64,000 nt of DNA from Prostheceraeus crozeri (taxonomy: Eukaryota; Platyhelminthes; Polycladida; Euryleptidae), in NCBI GenBank assembly GCA_907163375.1, contig CAJQUW010007830.1, positions 55,731 to 119,730 of the forward strand, read 5' to 3'. This document shows positions 16,864 to 24,917 of this stretch, one piece after another. The position numbers and the translations under genes were made by a program. The notes under the pieces were generated by a model. The model ran no database searches and was not told where the DNA came from. It saw only the letters and a program-made list of their open reading frames with translations. How positions within the stretch are numbered: position 1 is the first letter of the stretch; each line of letters starts with the position of its first letter.

Positions 16864-17706
16864 GTGCTCAATTTATTCAAACAACTAGAATGGTTTGGTG
16901 TGGGGAAATTATTGTTTAATTCGTCCAACAGTTTGTCCTTTCATGAGAAGCATGCTTCCAATTATACATTGTCTGCTATGGATTATGGGATCATATCCGA
17001 ATTGCAGAAAATATCCAATTTTTACATTGCTCCCCCAGTTACCTATAAGGACATACAACCCCTGAGTGATGACACTACACGTGCTGTGTGGATGTGGACC
17101 AATACCTTTGTGAGCTCTCTCAAACGCAATGCAAGGGCACCTCCTATTCCCAGAGAGTATATAGGCCTGTTTCATAATCTTCGCACCCTTCTTCCTAAAC
17201 TGAGAGAGTTGATGAAAGCAGTGAGAATGTATCAACACACCTTTTTCCGATTGCAACATTTGGCCTCTAAAAAATGGTTTGTTTTACCAACACACACCAT
17301 GAAAAATCAATTTATTTACCCAGTTGAGTTCCTAAATCCACTCACCCCAAAAGATCGTGAAAAGGATTATCAAAATCCCAAGAAAAAACATTTGCCATGG
17401 TTCAGAAACCGTATTGATCAATTGTATGACAAGATTGATACACAGTTACACAAGATCGATCCTACCATCAATATAGCCGATGCTCCTGATTTAGTCACCA
17501 CCCATTTCTTGCATACCTATATCAACACACTGAATGCAAAGTACCGCAACATGATGCGAATCCTACGTCAACACAAGATGGAAGGTGTTTTAATCTCTAA
17601 ACGATTCGGAGCCAAGAAGCGATTGTTTGATACTGTCTTATTGAAAAATTTTCGAAAATCGATTCAAAAGGAACAAGCACAAAACGGCCTATTATTCATC
17701 ATTTAG
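16864..17706 (+). pseudogene. Structural protein block A, second open segment
   Basis: Same reading frame as the preceding segment, separated only by two stops. No ATG near the beginning (first at 16978), which argues that it was once read from upstream. The sequence is helical and basic, Tyr/Phe-rich, with 'KKRLFDTVLLKNFRK' near the end. The frame closes at 17706 and the next open stretch is in another frame, so a frameshift lies at about 17700-17745. No motif recognised. Confidence 0.5.
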
Positions 17707-17741
17707 TTCATTCCCATCCTAAAGATGGGAAAGAAAATGTA

Positions 17742-18350
17742 TTGGCCAGTTTTGCGGATATGCAACATGAAACGGGACAACATTCACTTCCCTTCACACC
17801 TGCGGAAAAGTATCATATCTGCAACACTTATAATGTATTTGCCTATCATAGTTTGGTGGATTTGATGGATATGTATGGAAATATTCTCCATGATTTTGAA
17901 GTAAAACAGGAGCGTTTGACAAAGTTCAGAAAGTTGGTGAAAGAATTCAAACCCACTGCAGGAACTGACGATCTTGACGAGATCGTTTGTGAACGAGATA
18001 GGGTGAAGGAAGAAGTGAATGTGTTGAAAACGGATCTTCGTCAATTATCCAAGGAGAACAAACTGTTATTTTATGTGTCTAGACCTGAATCGCTTTATTA
18101 CAAGAATTTAGAGAGTGATAAGACGTGGAGTTATATCGCCCCCACAGGTTGTCATTCGTTGGAAACCTATTTGAATACCATCTTCCCCTCCCCCATGACA
18201 TGGACCATCACATCCATGTCCTATCATTATGAACTGACCATCGATTGCAAGGAGGATATGGAAATCAAGATGGACCAGCAATCTAAAGTCTATGAGATTT
18301 TCAAAGCAGAACAAGTGAATACCTACGTGTGGGAAGAATGGATCTTATAA
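17742..18350 (+). pseudogene. Structural protein block A, third segment with coiled coil
   Basis: The frame differs from the segment before it. Residues about 75-110 form a strong heptad-like stretch ('RDRVKEEVNVLKTDLRQLSKEN'), i.e. a coiled coil, followed by a beta-rich region. The open codon at 17742 is not ATG. It ends at TAA 18348-18350, after which the same frame continues. A coiled coil between an N-terminal capsid-type module and a beta-rich part would suit a trimeric fibre or spike; this is inference. Confidence 0.5.
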
Positions 18351-18401
18351 TTCCCCCTCAGCACGATTCATGTTCCCTCCTTTATCCTTCAGAAACAAAC
18401 C

Positions 18402-18824
18402 ATGGAATTGGACGCTCTCTTTGAAAAGAATGGTGTCCCCTATGCATTGAATGGGACACATGACTTGTATCGAAACGGAAAACCGACGCAACAGTATAAG
18501 ACCGAGGATAGGAAGCATCCCAATATTCTCAACATCAAGCATGGAGACTATTTTGAGATTTTTCATACCCTATCTCATATCCCTAGTCCATTACGATTCA
18601 ATTTACCCACGAAATACTATACCCTCCAATCATTTGTGCAAGCTTTTAATCAAGCCATCCCCCTGCCTGATGTGGTGTGGGTGACGTATACAACAGTGGG
18701 CGTCTTTCATGTGCTTCACTTTAAAATCGTGGAAGGGTATTCGTTGAAAATCAATCCCCCAGAACTCTGGCAACATGTGTTGAATCATAGTCATGAATAT
18801 GGTATGTTCACCTATCATGAATAA
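18402..18824 (+). CDS. Hypothetical structural-region protein, 140 aa
   Basis: Begins with ATG 18402, in the same frame as the previous segment, 51 nt after its stop. Beta-rich, aromatic sequence ('GDYFEIFHTLSHIP', 'WVTYTTVGVFHVLHFKIV') with no known motif. It may be an independent small gene or another piece of the block-A protein. The frame stops at 18822-18824, then stays open again into the next segment. I see no -35 box, which favours a fragment of a longer gene. Confidence 0.45.
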   Translation: MELDALFEKNGVPYALNGTHDLYRNGKPTQQYKTEDRKHPNILNIKHGDYFEIFHTLSHIPSPLRFNLPTKYYTLQSFVQAFNQAIPLPDVVWVTYTTVGVFHVLHFKIVEGYSLKINPPELWQHVLNHSHEYGMFTYHE

Positions 18825-18908
18825 ACATGTATACACTCGGAAACGCCGGAACATTGTTCTGCAAGTTACCGTCGGTATCAACAACGTCCAAAACATGTCA
18901 CCCATGGG

Positions 18909-19544
18909 ATGACATTACGCATCCATGGTTTACCGGAATATACCTTTGATTATGCCAAAGGATGGAACCACACCATCGACAACATCTTCCCATGGAAAGG
19001 GAAGGAATTGTATATCTTGTTTCAGAAATCCTATTTCCCTTATGATTACGAATCGAAAGGTCCTTTGTTGGCCAATACGTGTTTACAATCCTACTTGTTT
19101 GGAGATAGACTCTTTGATAAGAAATTGTATTCACCCCCTGCAGCGTATCAAGAAGGATCCAACCTGAAAGTCTGCAAAGATAGATTTACTTCCTTTATTG
19201 GATGGTTCAGTGATGATATGCAAGGGCTTATGACGACCATGGTGGAACGCTGGCAAGAAAACATGTTTTATTTAGTGGATGGTATGGTGTTGGGAGTGGA
19301 TGTGGGAAAACAAGATATTCAATCGGTTATGGTGAATACACATCCCACACCTCGCCCTTTTCTTCATCTCTATAGCAAGACCATGAAACCTTTGCAAATC
19401 TATGAACACATGATTCGGCAAGGTTACATCAACCCCCACCCTGGACATTTCTACCTAGTTTCATCGTGTCCTCATTCCCAAAGGGAGTTATACCTTGGAA
19501 GGACTCTTTTCCAAACTCAAGGTGAGTTTACAGGCGTGGACTGA
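18909..19544 (+). pseudogene. Structural protein block A, fifth segment
   Basis: ATG 18909 in the same frame as 17742-18824. Aromatic beta-rich sequence ('FPWKGKELYILFQKSYFPYDY', 'DVGKQDIQSVMVN'). The meaningful frame appears to end near 19500, where a different frame (19495 onward) continues with the conserved C-terminal module; the last dozen residues here are probably out-of-frame. Presumed part of the same broken gene. Confidence 0.45.
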
Positions 19545-19983
19545 TGTATCCCTATCTCTCTCGAAAGAACATTATTTGACGGTGAAAACCGCGGAAAATG
19601 CCGTTATTGATTTTGGAGAAGCGTTGAGTTATCGTATTGGTCTACCACAATCCTATTATGGACCAAATACACAGATGACAACACTGTCTCCCCTCAGCAT
19701 GACCCCCAATTCCTTCAACATTATCGTCTATTGTAATATTGTGGCGGAAAGTATTGTGGGAGGACAACGTGAAAAAATCTTGAAAATTCACCCCATTGAA
19801 GAGAAACAACGTTTGGGGGAAATGGTGTCGTATGAAGTGTCCAATATTGTTTATTATCCCATTTTTACAACATTTATTGATGAGATTGAAATTCAGTTGC
19901 GTGGTGATGATGGCGAATTTATTCCGATTCATGAAGGACGATCCTATTTCAAACTCCATCTCCGCCGTAGGGAGACTAGGTAA
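19495..19983 (+). pseudogene. Structural protein block A, conserved C-terminal module
   Basis: No ATG at the start, so it depends on upstream coding sequence with a frameshift near 19500. The last 100 residues ('FNIIVYCNIV', 'DEIEIQLRGDDGEFIPIHEG', 'LHLRRR') closely match the C-terminus of the 20008-21078 protein ('YNILLYCNIV', 'QDIEIKLMSDDGHPIPMTDG', 'IHLRRR'). So blocks A and B share both ends but differ in the middle. The C-terminal 'I.I.L..DDG..IP...GR....LH.RR' pattern is common in Polinton structural proteins. Confidence 0.6.
19975..19980 (+). promoter_or_regulatory. ACTAGG box upstream of 20008 gene
   Basis: ACTAGG ends one base before the TAA of the preceding frame, 33 nt before ATG 20008. 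Confidence 0.5.
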
Positions 19984-20261
19984 TTGTATACAGAGTGACT
20001 ATCAACCATGCATGAGGAAACGATTCACTTGTTGAGTAATGCTCAGCCCAATTTGTTTCCTGAAAATAGAGCCAATCATTTCAAAAATCGCTTGGTTCCT
20101 TCCATCCCCATGGTCCATGGGGATCAATGGGAAGCAGGTATCTCCGCAGTCAACTTCATCAATACCATTCAGACATTACCCGTGGATGTAAGCTTTACTG
20201 TAGGGGCTTTGAATGATCATCCTGAGACTATTCCGACAGTCTTTAGTCCTCTATCATTCCC

Positions 20262-20560
20262 ATCAAACCGGATTCACCAGGACCGCGAGGTCCTCGAGGA
20301 GAACGCGGTAACAGGGAGAGCAAGGTCCACAAGGCAAACAGGGAGAGAAGGTATACAAGGCAAACAGGGAGAGCAAGGTCCACAAGGCAAACAGGGAGAG
20401 CAAGGTATACAGGGCAAACAAGGTGACAAGGCAAACAGGGAGAGTAAGGTCTACAAGGCAAACAGGGAGAGCAAGGTATACAAGGCAAACAAGGTGAACA
20501 AGGCAAACAGGGAGAGCAAGGTATACAAGACAAACAAGGTGAGCAAGGCATGTTTACGCG
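20262..20560 (+). repeat. Collagen-type coding repeat, about 18-27 bp units
   Basis: Repeated units of CAGGGAGAGCAAGGT plus (CCA/ATA)CAAGGCAAA encode Gly-X-Y triplets. Variants with one base missing change frame repeatedly, as expected from slippage in a tandem repeat. Confidence 0.85.
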
Positions 20561-21069
20561 CTTGAACATTCCACGAGGTATGTTCGGAGAAGACGTTGAT
20601 GCAGTGTATGAATCAGAATCGACAACATGGACACAATTTCCACTTTTCTATCACTACATTGGCACCTATTGTCCATGTTGTCTCAGTGGTATTACCAACA
20701 CACTACAGTATGAAACTCCATCCTTTGCTCAAAGACATTCTTGGGTTTAAAACAGACTTACTCACCTCCTCACAGCAAGCGACTGCACCTTTGAATTTGA
20801 ATGCCTTTAGCTACAATATTCTACTGTATTGTAATATTGTAGGCTATAATTATGTAGGGAGTATGAAAACAAACTGTATGAGTGTGATTCCCTACACGGG
20901 GAAAGATTATGGAGATAGCATTCATCGTGAATTCCAGAATGTCACCTATCTCCCTGTGAAAAGTCAAAATGTGCAAGATATTGAAATCAAACTCATGTCG
21001 GATGACGGCCACCCCATCCCTATGACAGACGGACGGTCCTATGTAAAAATTCATCTTCGACGTCGCGCA

Positions 21070-21075
21070 ATTAAG
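21070..21075 (+). promoter_or_regulatory. ATTAAG box upstream of 21108
   Basis: ATTAAGTAA spans the stop of block B, 38 nt before ATG 21108; weaker match to the class. Confidence 0.3.
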
Positions 21076-21107
21076 TAATTGTCTTTTCCCAAACACATCA
21101 AGACACG

Positions 21108-21722
21108 ATGACGAATCTCTTTTTAATCCGTAACCGAACAAATTCCTCTGGATGATTGTTTGGAAGAGGTTCATTTATGCAACGAGGTGGATGGAATAAA
21201 GTGATTGGACAGAAAACACGCATGATTAGACCACGTGTCACTGGTGTCAAGAAATCACCCATCCGTCTGCCCAAATCATTCAAAAAGAGAGTTCCCAGAA
21301 AAGCATCTCGAAAAACATCTCGAAAAGCATCTCGAAAAACATCTCGAAAAGCATCGCGAAAAACATGCGGTACAGAAAACGTTGGGAAAATCGTTACGTA
21401 CGACGGGGCTTCTAAATTCTGCGAAACAAGCTGTCACGGATGCTGTAAGCTCTACCGCACAAGAAGGAGTTCACCGTCTAAAAAGAGTGTGAAAGCGCTC
21501 GCCAAACGCACCTTACAGACTGCTCCCGAACGTGTTGTAGAAGCTATTCAAAATCAAGTGAGTCGGAAACGCATCTTCACGGATGAAGAAGGGGATATGG
21601 TGGAAGCACCTGCTCCTAAACGCCACCGTGGTCATGTGGACATTGCCCATCATACGAAATGGGGGAAAGGAAGTTTGATGGGGCGTTATCGCGGAGGTGC
21701 TAAACAGCGCATGCTCTTTTAA
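21108..21722 (+). pseudogene. Lys/Arg-rich core-like protein with early stop
   Basis: ATG 21108 is followed after 15 codons by TGA (21153-21155) in the same frame as the open stretch 21156-21722. The first in-frame ATG after the stop is 21177 ('MQRGGWNK'), which could restart translation. The body has four 8-residue repeats of the 'RKASRKTS' type, a Cys-rich segment, and a basic C-terminus ending near 'RYRGGAKQ'. In the overlapping frame 21235-21492 a helical 'LNSAKQAVTDAVSSTA' stretch looks more protein-like than the Cys-rich one, so two compensating indels are possible. Position before the capsid gene and composition suggest a core or pVI-like virion protein. Confidence 0.5.
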
Positions 21723-21724
21723 GA

Positions 21725-21730
21725 ACTAAG
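21725..21730 (+). promoter_or_regulatory. ACTAAG box upstream of the major capsid gene
   Basis: ACTAAG directly after the preceding stop, 34 nt before ATG 21759. Confidence 0.55.
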
Positions 21731-21758
21731 CAATCTTAGGAAATCAGTACCATCAAGC

Positions 21759-22912
21759 ATGGCGCAAACGCCTGCATTATTGGATGCTCGTTACTATGTA
21801 TTCCAGAGTGATAAAGTCGATGTCTCGAGTACTTCTCAGCATACGAGCGTTCTGACGCCAGTCAATGGATTTGAAAATCCCGGTACCATTCAATTCACGG
21901 TCCCTCGACTAGCCATTCATTGGATGGATGTGTGCAATGCCTATTTTCGCGTGGAAGTACAACTCATGAAACATGATGCGGCTAAAGGAGCAGACGTGCC
22001 ATGTGAGTCGTCAGACAAGGCGATTATTATCAACAACACGGCCCACTTCCTCTTTTCCGACATTACTATCCGCTTGAATGAACGCACCATTGAAGGACCA
22101 TTGACTTGCATTATTTGAGAGCTTACCTTAGCAATCTTTTACAATGCACCAATGATGTGAAGAATACACACATGGTCACACAAGGTTTTACTGTTCCTCA
22201 AGATATGTATGACATGGTGCATGATGCAACGGCTAAGACGATGAAGTCTAACACGGTAGAGTTTACAGATAAAGAGAATGCACTAAATCAAGCCATTCTC
22301 AAACAATGGGCAAAAAACAAACTTAAACGTACCTTTGACTTTCCCCTGAAATGTAATTTGTTCCAACAAGTGCCCCCAGGCATGCAACTGGATCTCATTT
22401 TCACCTTGAATAAAGCGGAATATGCCATTTATGATATGGCACATACTGGAGGGACATCTACAGTGTACACTTTCAAAATCACCTCTTTGCAATTGTATAT
22501 GCCCATGCTCACACCGAATGCAGAACTGCAATTGAAAACTGCGAATTGACGCAAGACAGAAGCCATTTATTATCGCTACAATGGCATGACCGTCCAACGA
22601 CAAACGATTGAAAGTGGAGTACAAAAGAAGACGTTTTCCAATGTGGCCTCTCTATTGAGTCCTAAACTCATCTTTTTCGGTGCTGTTCCCAGTAACTCTT
22701 GGTTTAATCCACGACGTCGTAAACTCTATTTTGAAAGGCATGGACTCTCTCAAGTCACCATGACCACCAATGGTGCCATCATGACAGGAGGAACCATCAA
22801 TTGCAAAGATGACGTGATTGCTTACAGTCAATGCGGAAATCGAAGGAATCATGCATGGTATGACTCAATTACAAGAGAAACATTTACTCAATGGCTGCAC
22901 GTGCGAAGATGA
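21759..22912 (+). pseudogene. MCP: Major capsid protein (double jelly-roll type), frameshift plus TGA
   Basis: ATG 21759 ('MAQTPALLDARYYVF'). The stretch 'NNTAHFLFSDITIRLNE', followed in the next frame by 'LRAYLSNLLQC', is the conserved neighbourhood of Polinton major capsid proteins, which build the icosahedral shell. The frame breaks at about 22098-22106 (one-base indel). The second frame runs to TGA 22547-22549 and then remains open with coherent sequence ('NPRRRKLYFERHG') to TGA 22912. Total length is close to the family's. The 3' end overlaps the protease gene by about 60 nt. Two lesions make it non-functional here unless one or both are assembly errors. Confidence 0.75.
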
Positions 22913-23426
22913 TTTTCTCTGTGCTATTCAGTGTAGTTGTCAAACGTTTGCTCATCGCCTCCTCCAATCTTCTTACGTTCCCTTCCAAGGTGTGTTTCCT
23001 GCTGATCTACTTCCTGCTCATTCCCCGGAATCAAAGACGCTTATTTTCAATAGTGATCGCTCTCATCAACCTGGCAAGCATTGGATGGCCTTTTATCAAA
23101 ATGCGGATCAACGCGTGTACGAATTCTTTGACTCTTATGGACTCACTCCATCTCACTATCCACACGTTACCGAGTGGTCATCGACAACACCTTATCCTCT
23201 AGACTATCGTCGCCCTCTGCGTATACAAGGTCCTAAAGCCTATTGTGGTGCTTACTGTATTTACTTTTTAAACGATCGCCCTTTTAACACGTCTATGGAT
23301 AAAGCACTGACCTTCTTTCGAACGTTGGATGCTCACGAGAAAGATCAAGAACTCATTAAAACTACTTGTCCTTCAATGATAAAATTGTCTATTCCTATTT
23401 GTATTCTACATTATCCCATGTTTTGA
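22851..23426 (+). CDS. PRO: Adenain-like cysteine protease, about 191 aa
   Basis: ATGs at 22851 and 22860 are both possible starts; the upstream TTG (22818) is not. The catalytic residues are in the adenovirus protease order: 'HQPGKHWMAFY' (His), 'YEFFDSYG' (Asp), then 'RIQGPKAYCGAYC' (Gln of the oxyanion hole and Cys). The enzyme cleaves virion precursor proteins after Gly-rich sites during maturation; the pX-like protein at 7050 is a plausible substrate. The start overlaps the major capsid frame, suggesting coupled expression. The frame is intact and an AATAAA follows at 23431. Confidence 0.88.
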   Translation: MHGMTQLQEKHLLNGCTCEDDFLCAIQCSCQTFAHRLLQSSYVPFQGVFPADLLPAHSPESKTLIFNSDRSHQPGKHWMAFYQNADQRVYEFFDSYGLTPSHYPHVTEWSSTTPYPLDYRRPLRIQGPKAYCGAYCIYFLNDRPFNTSMDKALTFFRTLDAHEKDQELIKTTCPSMIKLSIPICILHYPMF

Positions 23427-23430
23427 AGTC

Positions 23431-23436
23431 AATAAA
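23431..23436 (+). terminator. AATAAA after the protease gene
   Basis: AATAAA five bases after the protease stop; probable polyadenylation signal at the end of the rightward gene array. Confidence 0.55.
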
Positions 23437-23609
23437 GAAATGAATCATGTCAATGATTGTATTTTTATTTCAATGGAACCATTGAACTTCCTTCAGACAG
23501 AGGTCAATACCACAAGGTTTTGTACATTAAACAGAGTTCAGTGCGTAAATAGTTATAGCACACTATACACAGAGCTTTTCCGTGCTCATGAAGAATGTCT
23601 TGAATCAGT

Positions 23610-23700
23610 TTCACTTTAGGGAGTCTCACTTCAGGAGATGATGTCACTTTAGGGGATCGCACTTCAGGAGATGTTAGGGGAAGTCACTTTAGGAGATGAC
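23610..23700. repeat. Four imperfect repeats of TCACTT(T/C)AGG(A/G)GAT
   Basis: In the 340-bp gap between the protease and the IAP-like gene, the unit recurs about four times with small variations ('tcacttcaggagatg', 'tcactttaggggatc', 'gcacttcaggagatg', 'tcactttaggagatg'). No reading frame spans it. Function unknown; possibly a regulatory or termination zone between convergent transcripts. Confidence 0.6.
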
Positions 23701-23749
23701 GTAGCTGTAGAAAAGCCACACAAAGACACAATAGTGACCAATCACAGAC

Positions 23750-23772
23750 GTGCATGATGACTCATCATGCAC
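23750..23772. other. Perfect 11-bp hairpin at the 3' end of the IAP-like gene
   Basis: GTGCATGATGA and TCATCATGCAC are separated by a single C. The palindrome spans the stop codon of the minus-strand RING frame and lies between convergent genes. Confidence 0.6.
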
Positions 23773-24212
23773 GATATACAGTGACTGTTGAAGATATTTC
23801 TTGATCACAAAGGGGACAAGATGAAGTTTCAAAGGGTACATGACATGTAGAACACATAACGATATGAGAACATGGTAAAAAGAGAAGGGATCGTTCCAGT
23901 TTAAAACATTTAACGCAGTTCCGTTCACATAATAATATAAATGTCTCTTCTTCTAATTTCCTTCTGAAGTTCCAATTTGATCCTCCTAATTTCACTATCA
24001 TTGCAGTGTAGCATGGAGAAATCCTCTATCCACCTACGATCCAAATTGTGATTCATAGCATGCTCATCTAGATCCATTAGTCGATCAACTAAATAACCAG
24101 CGTTGATATTTTCACTGAGATTTGTTACAGTTTCTATAGCTTTGAACGAATATCCAAGGTCTCTTGCGACAACCCACGACGTTGGGATACTAGTCATCAT
24201 TATGTATGTCAT
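23765..24212 (-). pseudogene. UBA + RING protein resembling the C-terminal half of IAP/BIRC proteins; frameshift
   Basis: Minus strand, ATG 24212 (further ATGs just inside). The N-terminal part ('DLGYSFKAIETV', 'GYLVDRLMDLDEH') looks like a UBA-type ubiquitin-binding helix bundle, followed by a charged helix. In another frame (23765-24001) comes a C3HC4 RING: C-x2-C-x11-C-x-H-x3-C-x2-C-x8-C-x2-C, with 'FLPCSHIVMC' and 'CPLC', very like the RING of inhibitor-of-apoptosis proteins. The frames overlap at 23925-24001, so one indel splits the gene. No BIR domain is present. By analogy it would be a ubiquitin ligase acting on host death signalling, probably captured from a host; that is inference. 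Confidence 0.65.
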
Positions 24213-24323
24213 CAAACAACTATCTCATAATTATAGCATAGTTTGTCGACGTAAAAAGGAAAATCAATGGTTGCAATAGTCACAATAGTCGCAATTGAGC
24301 AAACCAGGATGCGTTCACAGAGC

Positions 24324-24917
24324 TCAATCAGTTTGGTCGGACAATGGCGTAGAATCTCCGATCGAGGATAATCCAGCTCGAGCAGATTCGCTGTCCGATT
24401 CATTGAGGAAAACTCCATCGAATAGGGACTTGAGAATGTCGTCCACCAACGATTCCGCTTCTGCAATCGATAAAACACCCGTCACAATCACACTTCCGTT
24501 GGAAAAGAAGGAACAGTGCAAATTACCTTTGCGCATTAACGTTCCGCGAAACAGCTCGCGCTCGCTGGAAATAACCGATGTCGATGGCAGCTGTTGAATG
24601 GTTTGCATGCGGTCCTTTGTATAGTTCCATTGACATTGAACTGTGCAGGATTTCGTGACTGGGTCGCTCACGTAGGGGGCAAGTAGTTGGCGCATCTCTT
24701 CACAAATACGATCGTAGGTTTCCAGAGAGTGGTTGCCCAAAATTTGGATACACCCCCGTGGAAAAATCTGTACAGCGACCGAATAGTTCCATCTCCAATA
24801 GACTCGACAAGGGCGTGATGCTCGGTATGTGGCCAGAGGGAGTTGCGGCAACAATGTCTGCAGTGGTATTGCGGAGGACGCTCTGAGCTCCACCATGCGG
24901 TTGCAGATCCTTGACAT
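24324..24917 (-). CDS. TBP-like (TATA-binding-protein-fold) protein, 197 aa
   Basis: Minus strand, ATG 24917, 36 nt after TATATAAAG. Two repeats are visible. Repeat 1 (about residues 10-82) has 'VAVQIFPRGCIQILGNHS'. Repeat 2 (about 88-166) has 'ELFRGTLMR', then 'LHCSFFSNGSVIVTGVLS' and a closing helix. The order LF-x-G-x3-R, F-x-(S/N)-G-x-V-x-x-TG, helix is that of TBP's saddle repeats, which bind the TATA box. The length matches the roughly 180-aa TBP core plus an acidic Ser/Asp-rich tail. It overlaps the open 3' part of the PolB frame by 218 nt. Related TBP-like factors occur in large DNA viruses. It is not in the standard Polinton gene set. The frame is intact. Confidence 0.65.
   Translation of the reverse strand: MSRICNRMVELRASSAIPLQTLLPQLPLATYRASRPCRVYWRWNYSVAVQIFPRGCIQILGNHSLETYDRICEEMRQLLAPYVSDPVTKSCTVQCQWNYTKDRMQTIQQLPSTSVISSERELFRGTLMRKGNLHCSFFSNGSVIVTGVLSIAEAESLVDDILKSLFDGVFLNESDSESARAGLSSIGDSTPLSDQTD

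Larger units (their letters stand above)
20008..21078 (+). pseudogene. Structural protein block B with collagen-like insert (candidate spike/minor capsid)
   Basis: ATG 20008. The N-terminal 90 residues ('EETIHLLSN..PNLFPENRANHF', 'GDQWEAGISAVNFIN') and the C-terminal 110 residues match the two ends of block A. Between them (about 20262-20560) lies a Gly-X-Y region rich in GKQGEQG-type triplets, a collagen-like stalk. The triplets fall in different frames along the region, so several one-base slips have broken it, and another shift precedes the C-terminal open stretch at 20596-21078. Collagen-like stalks are common in viral fibres, so a trimeric virion surface protein is the likely role (inference). 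Confidence 0.65.

Noticed and set aside
20243-20569. Cys/Pro-rich minus-strand frame
   Set aside because: It is the antisense of the collagen-like coding repeat.
5302-23426. Interpretation of the right-reading gene array as a bacterial operon or prophage
   Set aside because: TATA boxes at fixed distance, AATAAA signals, chromodomain integrase and surrounding hAT/mariner/LINE elements place it in animal DNA.
24212-24597. Frames antisense or alternate to the TBP-like gene
   Set aside because: The TBP-like frame has recognisable repeats and a promoter; these have none.
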